64,000 bases of DNA from Mycosarcoma maydis (GCF_000328475.2 NC_026493.1:372001-436000); one strand, 5' to 3'. Shown: positions 30,339 to 41,603, counted from the first letter of the stretch. Notes: generated by a model not told the origin, from the letters alone. A program made the numbers and translations.

Positions 30339-33300
30339 TCAGGGGAGGAACCTCATCCACTTGGATACGCCCTCCAACCCCTTGATACTCAGCGGGAGCG
30401 ACGGTTGTCTATATTCAAAGTTGGGGATCTTAAAACCTTGGATCTCAACCCTGGCGGCCACTTCCAGATCGAGCATGATCAGCCCTTTGCTCTTGATAAA
30501 TGCACCCACCATACTCTCGAGCGGTTGTGCCAGGCTTACCGACACCGCCGAGCTTCGCTGCTGACCCGGCTGCTTTACGCTGCCCGCGGGTACGCGCAGT
30601 GGGTGGTTCGACTCGTACGTGATGGTGCAGCTGCCAAAAGGCTTGCCCTGGTACGATGCCATGAAAGACATGGCCACCAAATCAAACGGCACCCCCAACG
30701 GATTGTTGACGACAAACTCTGCATCGACCGACGCTGATGTCAGTGCAGAAACGCCCAATGTGATCGAAATGCTGTCGATCAACGTTCGGTCCATCATCGG
30801 CTTCAGATCGAAGGAGAGACGGATATTTTTCAGTGCGCGGATGAGCAGAGGTATCTCACTCGACTCGTCATCACCACGGATTTCGAGCGTCGTGGTGCGG
30901 CCGGACAAGAAGTTGGCGGGAATGTCGCGCACTTCCCTCTCCACCTCGGGCGGCGGACAGTATCGAAAGTGAATGTCGTGCACCGCAACCGGTCCAGAAT
31001 CCAACTTGAACCCCTTGGAGATATGAGCCCTTCCTACGTACAAGCCCTTGTAAAAGGCAGCCATGGTGAGATCCGTGTCCGGCAGCGCCACCTGGAACGT
31101 CTTGCTCGGATTGTTGAGATAGAGCGAAAACACAATCTTCAGGTAGTCGCTCGAAGCCTCGACTACTTGCAGATTTGTGTACTGGACCGGGCTCGATCGC
31201 AGCCCGCGCAAGCCCTCCATTTGCAGCACGTGCGGATGCTTTCCCAGGTCCACGTCAACGTAAATCTCTCCTAGCGCAACGTCGACACGCGCCCGTGCCT
31301 TACCGCGAATGCTGATCTTATCTGTTTGATCGCAGTCGGCAATGTGTGCGATAAGCTCGGCCAGACCCTCTGTGGGTTTGGTGATCAGCTTGAACGATCC
31401 GGCCGAGAGCCGGACCAGGCGACACGATCTGCCCACCCCTTCATCTACGTCCGAGCCACTACTCTCTTCAATTGGCATGCATGACTGGACGTCTGTATCA
31501 ATCCGGCCTGTACCAACGCATCCATGGCCTTCGTAATGCACCTCGATATCGGCCTGGACAGCCAATACCTCGAAACGAACGCTGAGTGGCACCTCGACCT
31601 GGAATGCGATCTCGTCAATGTCGGCATCCATAGGCTCTTGGCGACGGAAGCTGGCGGAAAGCCGCTTAATCTGCATGCCCTTGATGACCGGATATATGCC
31701 CTGGTGTAGGATCGTCTTGATCGAAACTTGCTGAAAGGCCAAATCCAACCACGGAACTTGTTTCTGCGCAAAGGCTGCACTACCTGACGTACCTACGCTG
31801 CCAGCTCGGAAGAGTTTGGTAGGAGCTGCCCTCTGAGTAGAAGCGGACAATGTCCTCTGCAAAGTCGTAGCAGAAGGATTGCTGCGAAGGTGAGGAGACA
31901 ACGGAGCTCGATTGAGAGAATTGAGCTGCATCTCGCCCATAGCAAACGCTCGGTAGCCTGAGACGGTCAGCTCAGCAGGCGTACCAGAAAGGAGGGCGCT
32001 TGCAAGCCTCCCAAACGTTTCCAGAGCAGCTAGTCTGTACTCAGCGACGGACTGGCCTTCCTTAAGAGATTCCCTCCCGATGAAAATGTATCCATTGGCT
32101 TCGAACTCCACGTGTGTCGTGTTGAGCGCGAAAACGATGTCTTCGGCAGAGATGATGCCGACTTGAACGCCTTCAAATTCGATACCCGCTTCGATCTTGG
32201 AAAGCGCAACTGCAAGATGTCCCTTGTGTGGGATGCGGACTTGCGTTCGAATCCGGAATGCCTTCTCTTTGCCACCGACGTGACCAGAGTTGCCACTTGA
32301 CGCAGATGCAGAGCTCAAAGCTCGACCTCGCCCTGGACCTGTTGGAGCGGCGACCTCGTCAAAAATGTCGAGACCTTCCAAGGTCAAGCCCTCCATTCCA
32401 CAAAGTCCGGGTAAACGGACAGACTTGGTGAGCACAGCTGAAAAGTCTGCCCCACCAGCTATGACCCGACAAGCGTCGGAACAAATGCGAACCGGAAGCT
32501 CGTCAGCTTGAATGAGTTGCGATACGAAGGTTGCAAAATTGGCCACACTTTTTGGTCCGACGGTTGGAAGGATGCGCAGCCGCGTCCTGAGCAGCTCCTC
32601 GCTGCCTGCAATTCCTCGCAAAGGTTCACCAAACACGATGCGAGCAATGGATGCTGACTTGTTTTCGGCATCAATGGCGGATGTTCCTGTGATGTCAAGT
32701 CCTTGGTCGAAGTGGATTTCAACGTCCAATGGTCCAAAGTCGACTAGGCCAATATCAGCTTCCACACTGAGCCCCTTTTCGTCCATGTCGAGGATTTTAA
32801 GCCTGGTGATCGAGATCCTTGCTTGGTCGATCAGAGCGTCGACGAGCGGAGCGCCAACCGAAGGCAGGATGGTTCGAGCTGTCTTTACGGTGATGGCGAT
32901 GGGCAGCTGATGCTGGACGAAGTGAATCTCGCCCGGAATACGAAAGTCACCGATCGAGACCTCGGCAGAGATGTGCGCCGAAACTTTGAGTGACGAAAGA
33001 GCACTAGCCACAAGATTGGGCAGGTCGATGGCTTCTCGTGGCTCATTTTTGCGTTTGATTTGCGAATGAGGTGCTTCGATTGCCACCTTGGCCTGACCTT
33101 CGCCTACCGGCATGAGCTGCAATGCCGAAACCAGCTTTTGGTTAAGCTCGATACCCTTTCTTTTTGCTTCAGTCTGCAGGATATGCACGTAAGAGGCGCC
33201 GCCTCCCGATAAGCTGAAGGGAAGACTAGCATGAACAGGATTGTCGGAGGAGAGCGTGAGAACAGGCCAATCGGGAGGTGTACTAATGTCTCCCAGATGG

Positions 33301-34769
33301 ATGGGGTTCAGATCAGTAGATGAAGATGCTGAGCCATTCGTATCCGGTTCGAAGTCCTGGAATGCTTGTGCCTTGAGCGAGTGAATGTGCAGCAGTGGGC
33401 CAAGTTGGTTGCGCAGCGTCGCGCGGGCGTAAAGCTGAGATCTGGGCGTTGAGCCATTCTCTTCGGGGGGCACGAGCGATGCGCCGTCCAGAAGCTTGGA
33501 GCTGATGCCGAGGGCGGGAAGAAGAGCCGAGATATGGACCTCTTTGAAGATGGCGGCGACCCACGGGACTTCCGAGGAAGCATCAGAGCCAACCACGTTG
33601 ACCGAAATGGGGCGGTTCTCGAGCAGAGAGCGAATCAGAGCGATACCAGCGATGCGTGCAGGATCGCCTTGTTGTACCACAAGAACGTTGCCATGAATCG
33701 CAACTTTCGAGGATCCAGGCTTGAGGGAAAAGTTGGGCAGAAAAACTTGCCCAACGACAGCATTGTGATCTTGGCCGCTGGCTCTGAGTTCAGCGATGTC
33801 CGTCAGCAGGTTCAGTCTAATACGGCCCATCTGTGCAGTGATCTGAGCTGGATTGTTGAGCTCAACAATGGCTTGAAACGAGATGCCCGAGACAGGATCA
33901 CCGCCCAATATCTGGAAATCTTGGATGGCGCTGCGTTGAGGGATCGGTGTGGAAGACGCAGACGGCGGGGTACCGAAGGAGAGAACCCCGCCGAGACTGC
34001 TCAGGCCTTGAAAAGAGATTTCTTTCTCGATTGTTATTCGTTTAAAGGACATGCCGTACGCTTTGACTTCGGTATTGGATGAGGCCACCTTCAAGATGAC
34101 GTTGCTGCTTGAAACTAACAAGGTGCGGAAGAGGACATCGAGACCCTGATGGGCGGATGAGGGGCCAGTCGAGGCTGCAGTGAGCCTTCCTTCGACAGTG
34201 AGACCGGTCTGTTTGTTGGCATTGCGAATCTTGATCGGAGACAAGCGGATGTTGGCGATTCTTGATGTATCTGTGGGGTGAAGGTAGAGGTCGATGCCAT
34301 CGGGAAAGGTGATCTTGGCCTTTGCGGGACCTGTTTTAGCAACGCGAATATGCAAAGCGATGTGGAATCCGTCGGGTGTCAGATGGGCGACATTGATTGA
34401 TTCGACTGTGATGACAGATCTGGAAACGATCTGATCGACTGCCTGTTTGGCTATGTCGAGAGAGAAGATGCCTTTCTTGTCGCCACTTGCTACAGTTGGG
34501 CCGATTGGCGAGACACCGTGGAAGCTCTGCTGGGTGTGAAGATCACTGCCTATGAGGATAGACGATGTGGAATTGGTGGATGCAGATCCATCTGCGGAAC
34601 TAGAAGCGTCGGTGGCCAAAGGGGAAGCTAGATTTGCATCGTCTCTGGTCAAATTCGCAGAGGGCTCTGTGCCAATTGCCGCGGTCGAGTCTGAGCTCTT
34701 ACGCTTTGACGATTTCGCCTCGGAGGACTTTGAGAACGGCTTTCGAAAGTTCTTGAAAACGGATGGCAT
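30339..34769 (-). CDS. Large DUF3712/LEA14-like repeat protein
   Basis: A 1476-residue single-exon protein from ATG 34769. The first 90 residues are basic and Ser-rich (FRKPFSKSSEAKSSKRKSS). The rest is a chain of beta-rich modules of about 150-250 residues with alternating hydrophobics and phrases such as LRLSPIKI..., GIALIRSLLE, LPGLCGMEGLTLEGLDIFDE and VVNNPLGVPFDLVAMSF, resembling the fungal DUF3712 family of LEA14/AsmA-like folds. No clear transmembrane helix is visible, unlike several DUF3712 proteins that are vacuolar-membrane anchored. Such beta-taco-like modules suggest lipid or membrane association, but the function is unknown and the assignment rests on pattern, not on a search. 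Confidence 0.7.
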   Translation of the reverse strand: MPSVFKNFRKPFSKSSEAKSSKRKSSDSTAAIGTEPSANLTRDDANLASPLATDASSSADGSASTNSTSSILIGSDLHTQQSFHGVSPIGPTVASGDKKGIFSLDIAKQAVDQIVSRSVITVESINVAHLTPDGFHIALHIRVAKTGPAKAKITFPDGIDLYLHPTDTSRIANIRLSPIKIRNANKQTGLTVEGRLTAASTGPSSAHQGLDVLFRTLLVSSSNVILKVASSNTEVKAYGMSFKRITIEKEISFQGLSSLGGVLSFGTPPSASSTPIPQRSAIQDFQILGGDPVSGISFQAIVELNNPAQITAQMGRIRLNLLTDIAELRASGQDHNAVVGQVFLPNFSLKPGSSKVAIHGNVLVVQQGDPARIAGIALIRSLLENRPISVNVVGSDASSEVPWVAAIFKEVHISALLPALGISSKLLDGASLVPPEENGSTPRSQLYARATLRNQLGPLLHIHSLKAQAFQDFEPDTNGSASSSTDLNPIHLGDISTPPDWPVLTLSSDNPVHASLPFSLSGGGASYVHILQTEAKRKGIELNQKLVSALQLMPVGEGQAKVAIEAPHSQIKRKNEPREAIDLPNLVASALSSLKVSAHISAEVSIGDFRIPGEIHFVQHQLPIAITVKTARTILPSVGAPLVDALIDQARISITRLKILDMDEKGLSVEADIGLVDFGPLDVEIHFDQGLDITGTSAIDAENKSASIARIVFGEPLRGIAGSEELLRTRLRILPTVGPKSVANFATFVSQLIQADELPVRICSDACRVIAGGADFSAVLTKSVRLPGLCGMEGLTLEGLDIFDEVAAPTGPGRGRALSSASASSGNSGHVGGKEKAFRIRTQVRIPHKGHLAVALSKIEAGIEFEGVQVGIISAEDIVFALNTTHVEFEANGYIFIGRESLKEGQSVAEYRLAALETFGRLASALLSGTPAELTVSGYRAFAMGEMQLNSLNRAPLSPHLRSNPSATTLQRTLSASTQRAAPTKLFRAGSVGTSGSAAFAQKQVPWLDLAFQQVSIKTILHQGIYPVIKGMQIKRLSASFRRQEPMDADIDEIAFQVEVPLSVRFEVLAVQADIEVHYEGHGCVGTGRIDTDVQSCMPIEESSGSDVDEGVGRSCRLVRLSAGSFKLITKPTEGLAELIAHIADCDQTDKISIRGKARARVDVALGEIYVDVDLGKHPHVLQMEGLRGLRSSPVQYTNLQVVEASSDYLKIVFSLYLNNPSKTFQVALPDTDLTMAAFYKGLYVGRAHISKGFKLDSGPVAVHDIHFRYCPPPEVEREVRDIPANFLSGRTTTLEIRGDDESSEIPLLIRALKNIRLSFDLKPMMDRTLIDSISITLGVSALTSASVDAEFVVNNPLGVPFDLVAMSFMASYQGKPFGSCTITYESNHPLRVPAGSVKQPGQQRSSAVSVSLAQPLESMVGAFIKSKGLIMLDLEVAARVEIQGFKIPNFEYRQPSLPLSIKGLEGVSKWMRFLP

Positions 34770-36653
34770 TGTCGTGAGCCTGGGAGGGGAGAGCGAGAGG
34801 GTGTATCAGATCGGCAATACTGTAACTGCAGCTGAGTCGAGAGTTGGACGGGGTATGATGAACGGAAATGAGCGCGCGTAAGGTAAGTTGCGGACATCAG
34901 CTCTGAGTGATGGAGGTCAGACAGAAGGCAAAGTGTTCTTGTCAAAGAGAGAGGCCGATGCACGATTCACAATTGTGAATGCGTCGTCGAGGCTTCTCCA
35001 CACAAAGTATGCATCATTCACATTCCAACTAAAGTGTCAGCCGCTTAACACGTAACTTGTTCGCTTAATTCATCTGTATTATTCACGATAATTCCCAACT
35101 TGGTCACGATCGCCATGTGCTGCTGCAGCGGGGCGACACCAACAAAGTTCACGCAAACAAAATTCCCAACACGACGTGGACACGCGACACGAGCATGCCG
35201 TGTGGGAGAGGACCCTTTCTTGTAATTTGCCCACATCGTGAATCGTGGACCAGACTCGCGTGAAAGGTGCACAGAGTGAAATATCACGAATCACGAATAA
35301 TAATCGTGAATCGTAAATCGTGAATCGTGAATCGTGATACAGTCACATGAGTATGTGAATCGTGAATCACAAATGCTGCTCCCAGACCTGACCCCACTCG
35401 TGGACTCGTCCGCTGCTTGTTCCCTAGGAGAGTCACGATGAGTCGGTCTGCTTAAAAGCGTCTTTCTCCGCATGATCGTCACATGTCAAAGTGCGCCATA
35501 ATTCTGCACCGTACAGTCGTGAGTACTCGTGACTGTGACCGAATTTTGCGGAAAGCAAGCAAGAGGATGCCTGGCTCAGACGCCGACGGTTACACTGACT
35601 CGTGACTGTACATTCTGTGACCGTACTCAGACTGTACGTACAGTCAAAAGTACGGTTCCCTCTTCTTTCGCATTATTGGCGATAACGACTCACCTCTACC
35701 GTCTCTTCCACCACCTTTGGCTTTAGCTCGACATCACGAGTCGGCAGTCCGCGTGCTCTGTTCTCCTCGTCAATGTTGCCACCTCGTCAGTCTTGCAGAC
35801 GCGTTAGCTACTCGTTACTTGCATCTTCGTCTTGGTGCACATTGGCAAGCAGCGCGCAACGAATCTCCAGGCCTTCAGCAAGGCAATTTTGCTGACCTCG
35901 ACTTGGTTGGATCTGCTGTCGCAGACTTTCATATACATGCGACTGTTCGAAGAGCCCTCAATAGTTGAGCTTGGTCATCGTCATCCAAATCGCTGTGAGC
36001 TGATTCGTGATTCGTGGCATGGGCATCCGTCTGGTCGTTGACAACGGCCGAGACTATGCCATTCGTGGTTGATAGTCTGCGCGAGCTGACAGCTAGAGTC
36101 CCTTCGTTCTGACAAGCTCTTCGCCAGACCCTTTCTTGCTCGCGTTCAAGACGGTGCAACGATAGCTCGCCAAGCTCCGACCTAGGAGGAGATTAATGTC
36201 ATACGCGTCTGGCTCGTAGATCATCAAACACCAGTTTCGATGCTGAGCTGTGCGTGGTTATAATCAACCTTGATGACGTACTACACACTCGTGACTCTCC
36301 TACGGCTACCGTGAGCGCGACACTCACACTGCTGTTGCGCTTGGCTCCAAACATTTTCGACAATCGCGACTCGTACATAGCAAGCACATCATGACTCGTT
36401 ACTCGTTTAGATTAAACATAATATTCACGATTTGTCATGCAAATCACGACTCATGATGAGGGATTTGGTACAGAGGAAACTCTTGAAAGACCGAAAATCT
36501 CGCTGACTCTGTTTGCAGCGATTTCAACTCTTGACTGGAATTCACCTACGCAGACGATGACGGCCTTGGATCGGACAACTTGGACAGCTGGGCCCAGCCT
36601 CACAAAAGCATTTTTCGCCGGCACATGTGCGCGCCCACACCTCGATATTCTCC
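34770..36653. other. Intergenic, heptamer-rich, no gene
   Basis: About 1.9 kb. AAT-CGTG-AAT words are dense at about 35275-35375, including four consecutive units around 35305-35335; ACT-CGTG-ACT words occur at about 35518-35620. The part 35640-36200 is less repetitive and has short open frames, but nothing recognisable. The end near 36420 has further heptamer remnants. No RNA gene seen. Confidence 0.5.
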
Positions 36654-38261
36654 TCAGTCCATGTTGCGATCTTTCCAGCCGTCGAAAGGGCCCGTCGCTC
36701 CGCTGTGCCGGTGATCTGAATGATAGACCTCGTATGGTGGATGTTGGCCCCACTGATCTGGGTCGAGTATGGTCGAGTTGGTAGTCGCAGGATGGATTTT
36801 GTTGCGCGACACATTAGCAACTGATTCTGGGAAGAGCCTCGCAAATTCGAAGCTGACCATCCACCGCTCGATGCAACTTGGTAAAGGCTCCGTGGCAGTA
36901 TCGATGGGCGGATACTGGACTGGCCATGGTTCAAGCCTTTGTCGCAACTGCGCTGGCAACCAAGGCTGTGCTGCTTTATTTGCCTCCATCCTTTCATCTA
37001 CCTGTTGCAAGGCCTGATGCAGCTCCAGCGATCTCCAGCAAGGTACCAGCTTTCGCATCGCCGCAATACGCTGTTGGCCCCCCTTGCCACCACCAACACC
37101 AACACCAGCAAGGCGATTGATACGCCCGATGCTTGGTTCGAGCGATTTCGTTTCGGCCTCGTTGTCTGAGTCATTGGTGGCCTCGACGTCAGTGGCTTCA
37201 ACACTAGCTGCCTGTGGGATAGTAAAGTTGGTATAATGATACCGACGACGCAGAGTGTCATCGCGAAGCAAGGCGGCAGTGCGCTTATCGCACTTCTTCT
37301 TGACTCGAGTGTTTCTTCTACGGCTGGCATCTCTGGCGTGCCTCCTGTCAGGATTGATGGCGTCGCGCTGCTGCTGGTGCCACTCCTTTATGAGACGGCT
37401 CAAAGAGGCCAAGCACACGTCGATGGCAGCCCTTAGACCACCAAGTTCTTCGACTCGTTGCCGTGCAGAGGCATCTCGTTCAGTAATCCGAGTGACAATC
37501 TCCTGGACAAGCCCGGCATAGGCTGTTGCTGGTTTTGACCAGTCGATGCGGAGGACAGGAACCCCGTAGAGGCTGGGAGGGTTCGCTTCGAAGTGTGGAA
37601 GCGGATCTTTCGATCCTAGGCCCATTCGCCTACGAAGCTCTCGTCGGAAAGGGGCCTCGAGAATCCTGTTGGGCTTTGAGCCTCCTCCTCGCTTAGGCTG
37701 CGGTTGAAAAGGAGGTAGAGCGCGCTTTTCTTCAGCAAAAGCACTCGGTTCAGCTGGATCGATGCGCTTGAGATCTGCCTCGAGCCAGTGCAGCCTTTGC
37801 ACCATGGTGTTCCGCTCGGATTGGCTGCCGGCGAGATCAGCCGTCAGCTGATCGAAATGTTGCTTCATATAGAGCGTCTCAGCTTGATTCTCTTCTCCGC
37901 TGGCAGCCTTTTTCTGATGCGTGGTAGCCTTGCTCTGGTTGCTTTGGGTTGACAGATTTGCATTGATGACATCACCCAAATGGCCGACAACAATTCTGTG
38001 AGGCATCTGAGTCGCATTCTCAGGCGACTCTACGGCTTCTTTGGAGAGCTCGTCGTATGCTTCGCTGGCTGTTGACCCCAATCGCACATTATCCGTTTTT
38101 TCACGCTCGATGAAGCTCGATGACGAGCTGCTTGGTGAAGGGATGGTCGTATTCCTGCGTCGTTTGGGACGAGGCTCTGCTCCTGGTGTCCATGGTTGTT
38201 CATTGCCGACACTTCCTTCTCTCGCCCTCTGCGGTCTCATTCGGGATTTTGCGACTGGCAT
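36654..38261 (-). CDS. Orphan basic protein, no recognised domain
   Basis: A 535-residue uninterrupted frame from ATG 38261. N-terminal third: basic and Ser-rich with a PKRRRN nuclear-localisation-like patch. Around 140-175: a predicted coiled coil (DQLTADLAGSQSERNTMVQRL). Middle: ILEAPFRRELRRRMGLGSKDPLPHF, then a helical block with VQEIVTRITERDASARQRVEEL and a highly basic stretch (RRHARDASRRRNTRVKKK). The C-terminal part is Trp/Pro-rich (AAQPWLPAQLRQRLEPW). I do not recognise a family. It could be a lineage-specific DNA- or RNA-binding protein, or a captured fragment of a mobile element given the repeat island next to it. The long open frame with normal codon use argues for a real gene. Confidence 0.55.
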   Translation of the reverse strand: MPVAKSRMRPQRAREGSVGNEQPWTPGAEPRPKRRRNTTIPSPSSSSSSFIEREKTDNVRLGSTASEAYDELSKEAVESPENATQMPHRIVVGHLGDVINANLSTQSNQSKATTHQKKAASGEENQAETLYMKQHFDQLTADLAGSQSERNTMVQRLHWLEADLKRIDPAEPSAFAEEKRALPPFQPQPKRGGGSKPNRILEAPFRRELRRRMGLGSKDPLPHFEANPPSLYGVPVLRIDWSKPATAYAGLVQEIVTRITERDASARQRVEELGGLRAAIDVCLASLSRLIKEWHQQQRDAINPDRRHARDASRRRNTRVKKKCDKRTAALLRDDTLRRRYHYTNFTIPQAASVEATDVEATNDSDNEAETKSLEPSIGRINRLAGVGVGGGKGGQQRIAAMRKLVPCWRSLELHQALQQVDERMEANKAAQPWLPAQLRQRLEPWPVQYPPIDTATEPLPSCIERWMVSFEFARLFPESVANVSRNKIHPATTNSTILDPDQWGQHPPYEVYHSDHRHSGATGPFDGWKDRNMD

Positions 38262-39234
38262 TCTGATGGTGGTTGAGACGGTGGAGGTCGTGATCAGACC
38301 ACGGACCGTTGCCAGTGATATGGGGTTCTGGCATAACTACATGAAAGTCGAAAACACGAAATCGTGAATCGTGAATGTGAAACTCGAAACGGGAACGTGA
38401 ACCGTGGAACGAAACCCGGGAACACGGAACACGGAACACGGAACACGGAACACGAAAATGGCTGGGCATATCAGATCACAGAATCCATTCACGATTCTAG
38501 ATCGTTATTCCAAGTCGTCAGTGTTCACAACGTGCGTGCTGATATGATTAAAGGGAAGTGTACGTGACAAAGTCTCGCTATGTGAGACAGCTGTCACTAT
38601 TCACGATTGGTTTCGACGTTCCCTTTCATTCGTGATTCTCTAACTCAGCGTGGAAACCCCCCAGGTTATACTATTAACGATTCATGATTAATGTTGTTGT
38701 CCTTTTTTGTTTAGGGAGCCCGTCCGAGGCCTTGGACAGCGGCCTATGCAGACTCCCGCCAAGTAGCGGTTCACAAGACTAAAGGACTCAGTTATGATTC
38801 GTGAACCTAACGCAAGAACATTTAACCCGCGTGCCGAAGTGAAAAGTTCCTCCAGGCTAGGCCTTGGCTTCGGCTGCACACAGGAGATGATAGCTGGTCA
38901 CTGGATAACCCTAAAGCCAAGCGATTCACCTGGGTTCGGACGGTGTCGACACTCACTCCGACTCACTGCTCACTCGCTCGGCGCTTTCGATCCTCCCTCG
39001 CAGCTGTTCCACAGTCAGGCTGCGATCAAGCGAGTCCTGCGCTAACGAGTCAATTGCAGCAGGCTATGCGGCAGCCACATGTCGTGTGTGTCTGCGCCTT
39101 CTGTTGAGAGAGGGTGTTTTGAGCGCAGCGTGCTCGGATTTATAGGTGGAGCTCATCTCAGCTTTCTTGCCCTACTTCTCGACGTTAACCATGCATCCGC
39201 CTACTATCTTCAGGCAGGCTGCCTTTTGTTGAAG
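38262..39234. other. Repeat-island left border
   Basis: No gene seen. It includes AAT-CGTG-AAT words near 38360-38380, the GAA-CACG array at 38420-38457 and scattered heptamers to 38690. The right half is ordinary unique-looking DNA with short, unconvincing frames. Confidence 0.45.
38420..38457. repeat. Heptamer array GAA-CACG
   Basis: Five CACG cores separated by GAA, ending in AAA. It has the same 4-bp core and 7-bp period as the ATT/ACT arrays, but with a different trinucleotide, showing that the core and the spacer vary independently. Confidence 0.9.
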
Positions 39235-39300
39235 CATCCTGCGATTCATGCTTGGGCTGTACGACCTTAATCGAGTGGGAGCTTTTATAATACCTGCGAT
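39235..39300 (+). mobile_element. Copia 3'-end relic: polypurine tract plus LTR start
   Basis: CGAGTGGGAG followed by a TTTATAATACCTGCGATTGGC-like start resembles the junction at 44795-44825 (GAGTGGGAG then TGTTAGAATATC...GATTGGC). The 30 bp upstream (TGCGATTCATG..TTGGGC) also match the copy upstream of 44795. What follows to about 39870 is diverged and could not be matched further. Confidence 0.45.
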
Positions 39301-40261
39301 TGGCATTGATATCGATAGCTCACAAACACGTGACCAAACCCAATCGACTCCATACCAAGTGACCAGATGGGAGCGAGAAGCCGGTAAATGAGCCCGTCCC
39401 AACCTGTGACCGGTCCAGCTGCAATGACAGCATCGTTGCCCGAATTGTGCCATTCGCTAGCGAGCGCGAAGTGGCACAGAGAATCACGAATCGACGACCT
39501 GACCCACAAGCTGAGGCAGACCAATTCCAACATCCACTCCGGTATCGACAGGCAGTACGCCCGATGCCGCAGTTCTCCGACCCCAGCCACGGCCAGCACG
39601 CTGTCACAATCCTGCGCCTGAAGACCGAAGTGTGTGCGTATGACGCAATGAGTTGAGGGATGCGTGATAGGACTCGGTATCGGCTGGTCGCCATGAACGC
39701 TCCACTCAGCAATGATACGCGTAGCTCGGTTCTGAATGGTATGCAGTACACCTCGTGAGCGTTCTGGACGGCAGTGTACTGCCACAGGATGTCTAGTGGT
39801 GGTTGAGGTTCCACCACAACGGTTGAGTTTCCGTCTGTAGTGTAGGTGCTACAATGTCAGTGTAGGTTCTGACGTTCGATAACGCTGATCCACAGGCCAC
39901 GAGGCACAAGCGTTTGTAGCGCCAATGTATTCTGATTGGATTGCTGCACTAGTCGAACAAAATGTAAAGTAGTAGATAGTAGTCGCAATGGCGAGAAAAT
40001 AGTAAGTTAAATTGAAAGAGTAGTAGAGTGGATGAGATCCAGCTCATCCACAAGAAGGAAAGTGCTGTCTTAGTTATAAAGTGTGTGCTCTGCACTAATG
40101 ACCTGCGTGCTGCAAACCCCTGTCGGAGGTAAGTCCTTTCATTCCCGACCCGTGCCACTTTGCCAAGCTACGACGTCTGTAACACACACCACCAAAACTT
40201 CAGCACCGTGTTATCCTTGGATGTCAACCCCTTCAGGCAAAAAGTGACATTATGGCCCTCT
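39301..40261. other. Unassigned repeat-island DNA
   Basis: No gene or complete element recognised. It contains a short palindrome GTGGTGG...CCACCAC around 39802-39823 and an AT-rich part (39955-40080). Frames on both strands lack domains. Confidence 0.35.
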
Positions 40262-40939
40262 CTACGCACCGGCTCGACGAGGCCTTCGCGCTCCGGCGGT
40301 CAGAGATGAGAACGGTATTCGCGTGGTCCGACTCGCCAGCAAAGACGTGGCAGTCGTCGTGAGCTCCAGTGACGATGCTGATGCCCTCTTTCTGCCGACC
40401 CAAGCATGAATCGAAACTGCTTTCCCCGGATCAACCAAAGTTCTCAAGCTAATCCGTTCGGTCCTAATGGCCAACCTGTCCATGGTTATCCACGGGGTTT
40501 ACACACCCGAAGACCAAGATTCCGCCACGGCTCACGCCCAAGAAGTCGCACACACCCTCGAAGAGCGCAAAAAGATCAACTTTGTCAACACGATATGGCC
40601 TGCTCGGCCCTCCAAGGCTCGCCTCATGCCGCCATGATAGCTTGATAGTACAGACCGAATCCAAGGAGGTCAAGGAAAACTTCCTCCAACGTGCGACTCT
40701 CAATTTTGACCGTGGGAAGCTCTTTGTCGAGGTTTTCTGAGCGCCTGTACACCGCCCCCAGCAGTCACGAGTGCGATAACTGTCGTCGTGTCGGCGGTAT
40801 TGCCCGCCATTGCCGAGCCACCCCCCCCCCCCCCACAGTTCTAGTGCAACAGGAATTTATGAAAGTTTTGCAGTACAATCGTGAATCGTGGGTAACTAAC
40901 TCTCTTGCAACAGTAATGAGTACCTTCTCGAATTGCTAG
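40262..40939 (+). pseudogene. LINE (non-LTR retrotransposon) relic: end of ORF1 and start of ORF2
   Basis: In broken frames the plus strand reads VVRLASKDVAVVVSSSDDAD, LMANLSMVIHGVYTPED, HTLEERKKINFVNTIWPA and ENFLQRATLNFDRGKLFVEVF, the pattern of a LINE ORF1 RRM-like domain (VIHGVP-type motif). A zinc-knuckle remnant CDNCRRVGGIARHC follows, with the expected His replaced by Gly. After a 17-bp C run comes MKVLQYN, the typical opening of an APE-type endonuclease (ORF2), which breaks off within 30 codons. Stops and frameshifts show that it is dead. Only this fragment is present; no reverse transcriptase or poly(A) tail was seen. Confidence 0.6.
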
Positions 40940-41069
40940 GCTACGAATACATGCATTTATTCGTGATTATTGTTTTGCTCCAATCGTGAATACCAGGACT
41001 TGTGTCTTGTGTGTGATCTCCTGTGCGACTGGCCGACAAGCTAATGAGATTATGGTCGTCCTCGGAACC

Positions 41070-41180
41070 ACCCTAGGAACCACCTGCGAGGGGTGATTCC
41101 GGCGAGAAGCCATCTAGGAGCCACTCAGGGTGGTTGCCGGTGTGGTTCCTAGGTCGACTTTTTCCTTTTTTTACGACGTG
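41070..41180. repeat. Short GGTGGTT/AACCACC element, copy 1
   Basis: Alternating AACCACC, AGCCACT and GGTGGTT words ending TGGTTCCTAGGTCGACTTTTTCCTTTTTTTACGACGTGA-like sequence. Related copies lie at 45558-45620 and, inverted, at 47655-47775. Its nature is unknown. Confidence 0.5.
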
Positions 41181-41372
41181 ATTTGTCTGTGATTCACGAT
41201 TGACGTATGAAAAATTATGAATGTAGATACAAATTTGTTTCATGATTGGCTCAATTGCACGTTCATGACAAAATCACGAATTTTGGTGATTGGCGTTCCG
41301 ACCGTCTAAAGACGTTCACCCAACAGGAACATCACGAGAACAAGTAACAATTATTAAATTTTAGGTATATCG

Positions 41373-41603
41373 TGAATCTTTAGCGGGCACTCGTGACTAG
41401 ATGATCGAAGTCTCCTTTCCTTAGAGAGGCGAGTTGGGACTGAGTAGTGGTCGAGAATGGTTTGGAATGTATTTGGATAGTGTGTTTTGGACAAGGGACT
41501 AACTACAAAGTGTGAGCGTTTCCTCTGTATTTATGTACATGAGCTGACTGGAGTATCCTACATGAGCTTCTTCCTATACGTCAGCTCCTCATACAACTGG
41601 CTA
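41373..41603 (-). mobile_element. Copia LTR copy A, antisense, truncated by the assembly gap
   Basis: Reverse complement of the right-hand part of LTR copy B (about 45315-45545). It shares GGGACTAACTACAAAGTGTGAGCG-type sequence, the CTGGAGTATCCTACATGAGC block and CGTCAGCTCCTCATACAACTG before it runs into the N run. Its outer end is TGAATC, the complement of the LTR terminus GATTCA. It carries one extra ACT-CGTG-ACT heptamer at 41389-41398 absent from B. Confidence 0.85.

Noticed and set aside
40818..40836. Poly-C run as a functional element
   Set aside because: It sits inside a dead LINE relic and is more simply a slippage or sequencing artefact.
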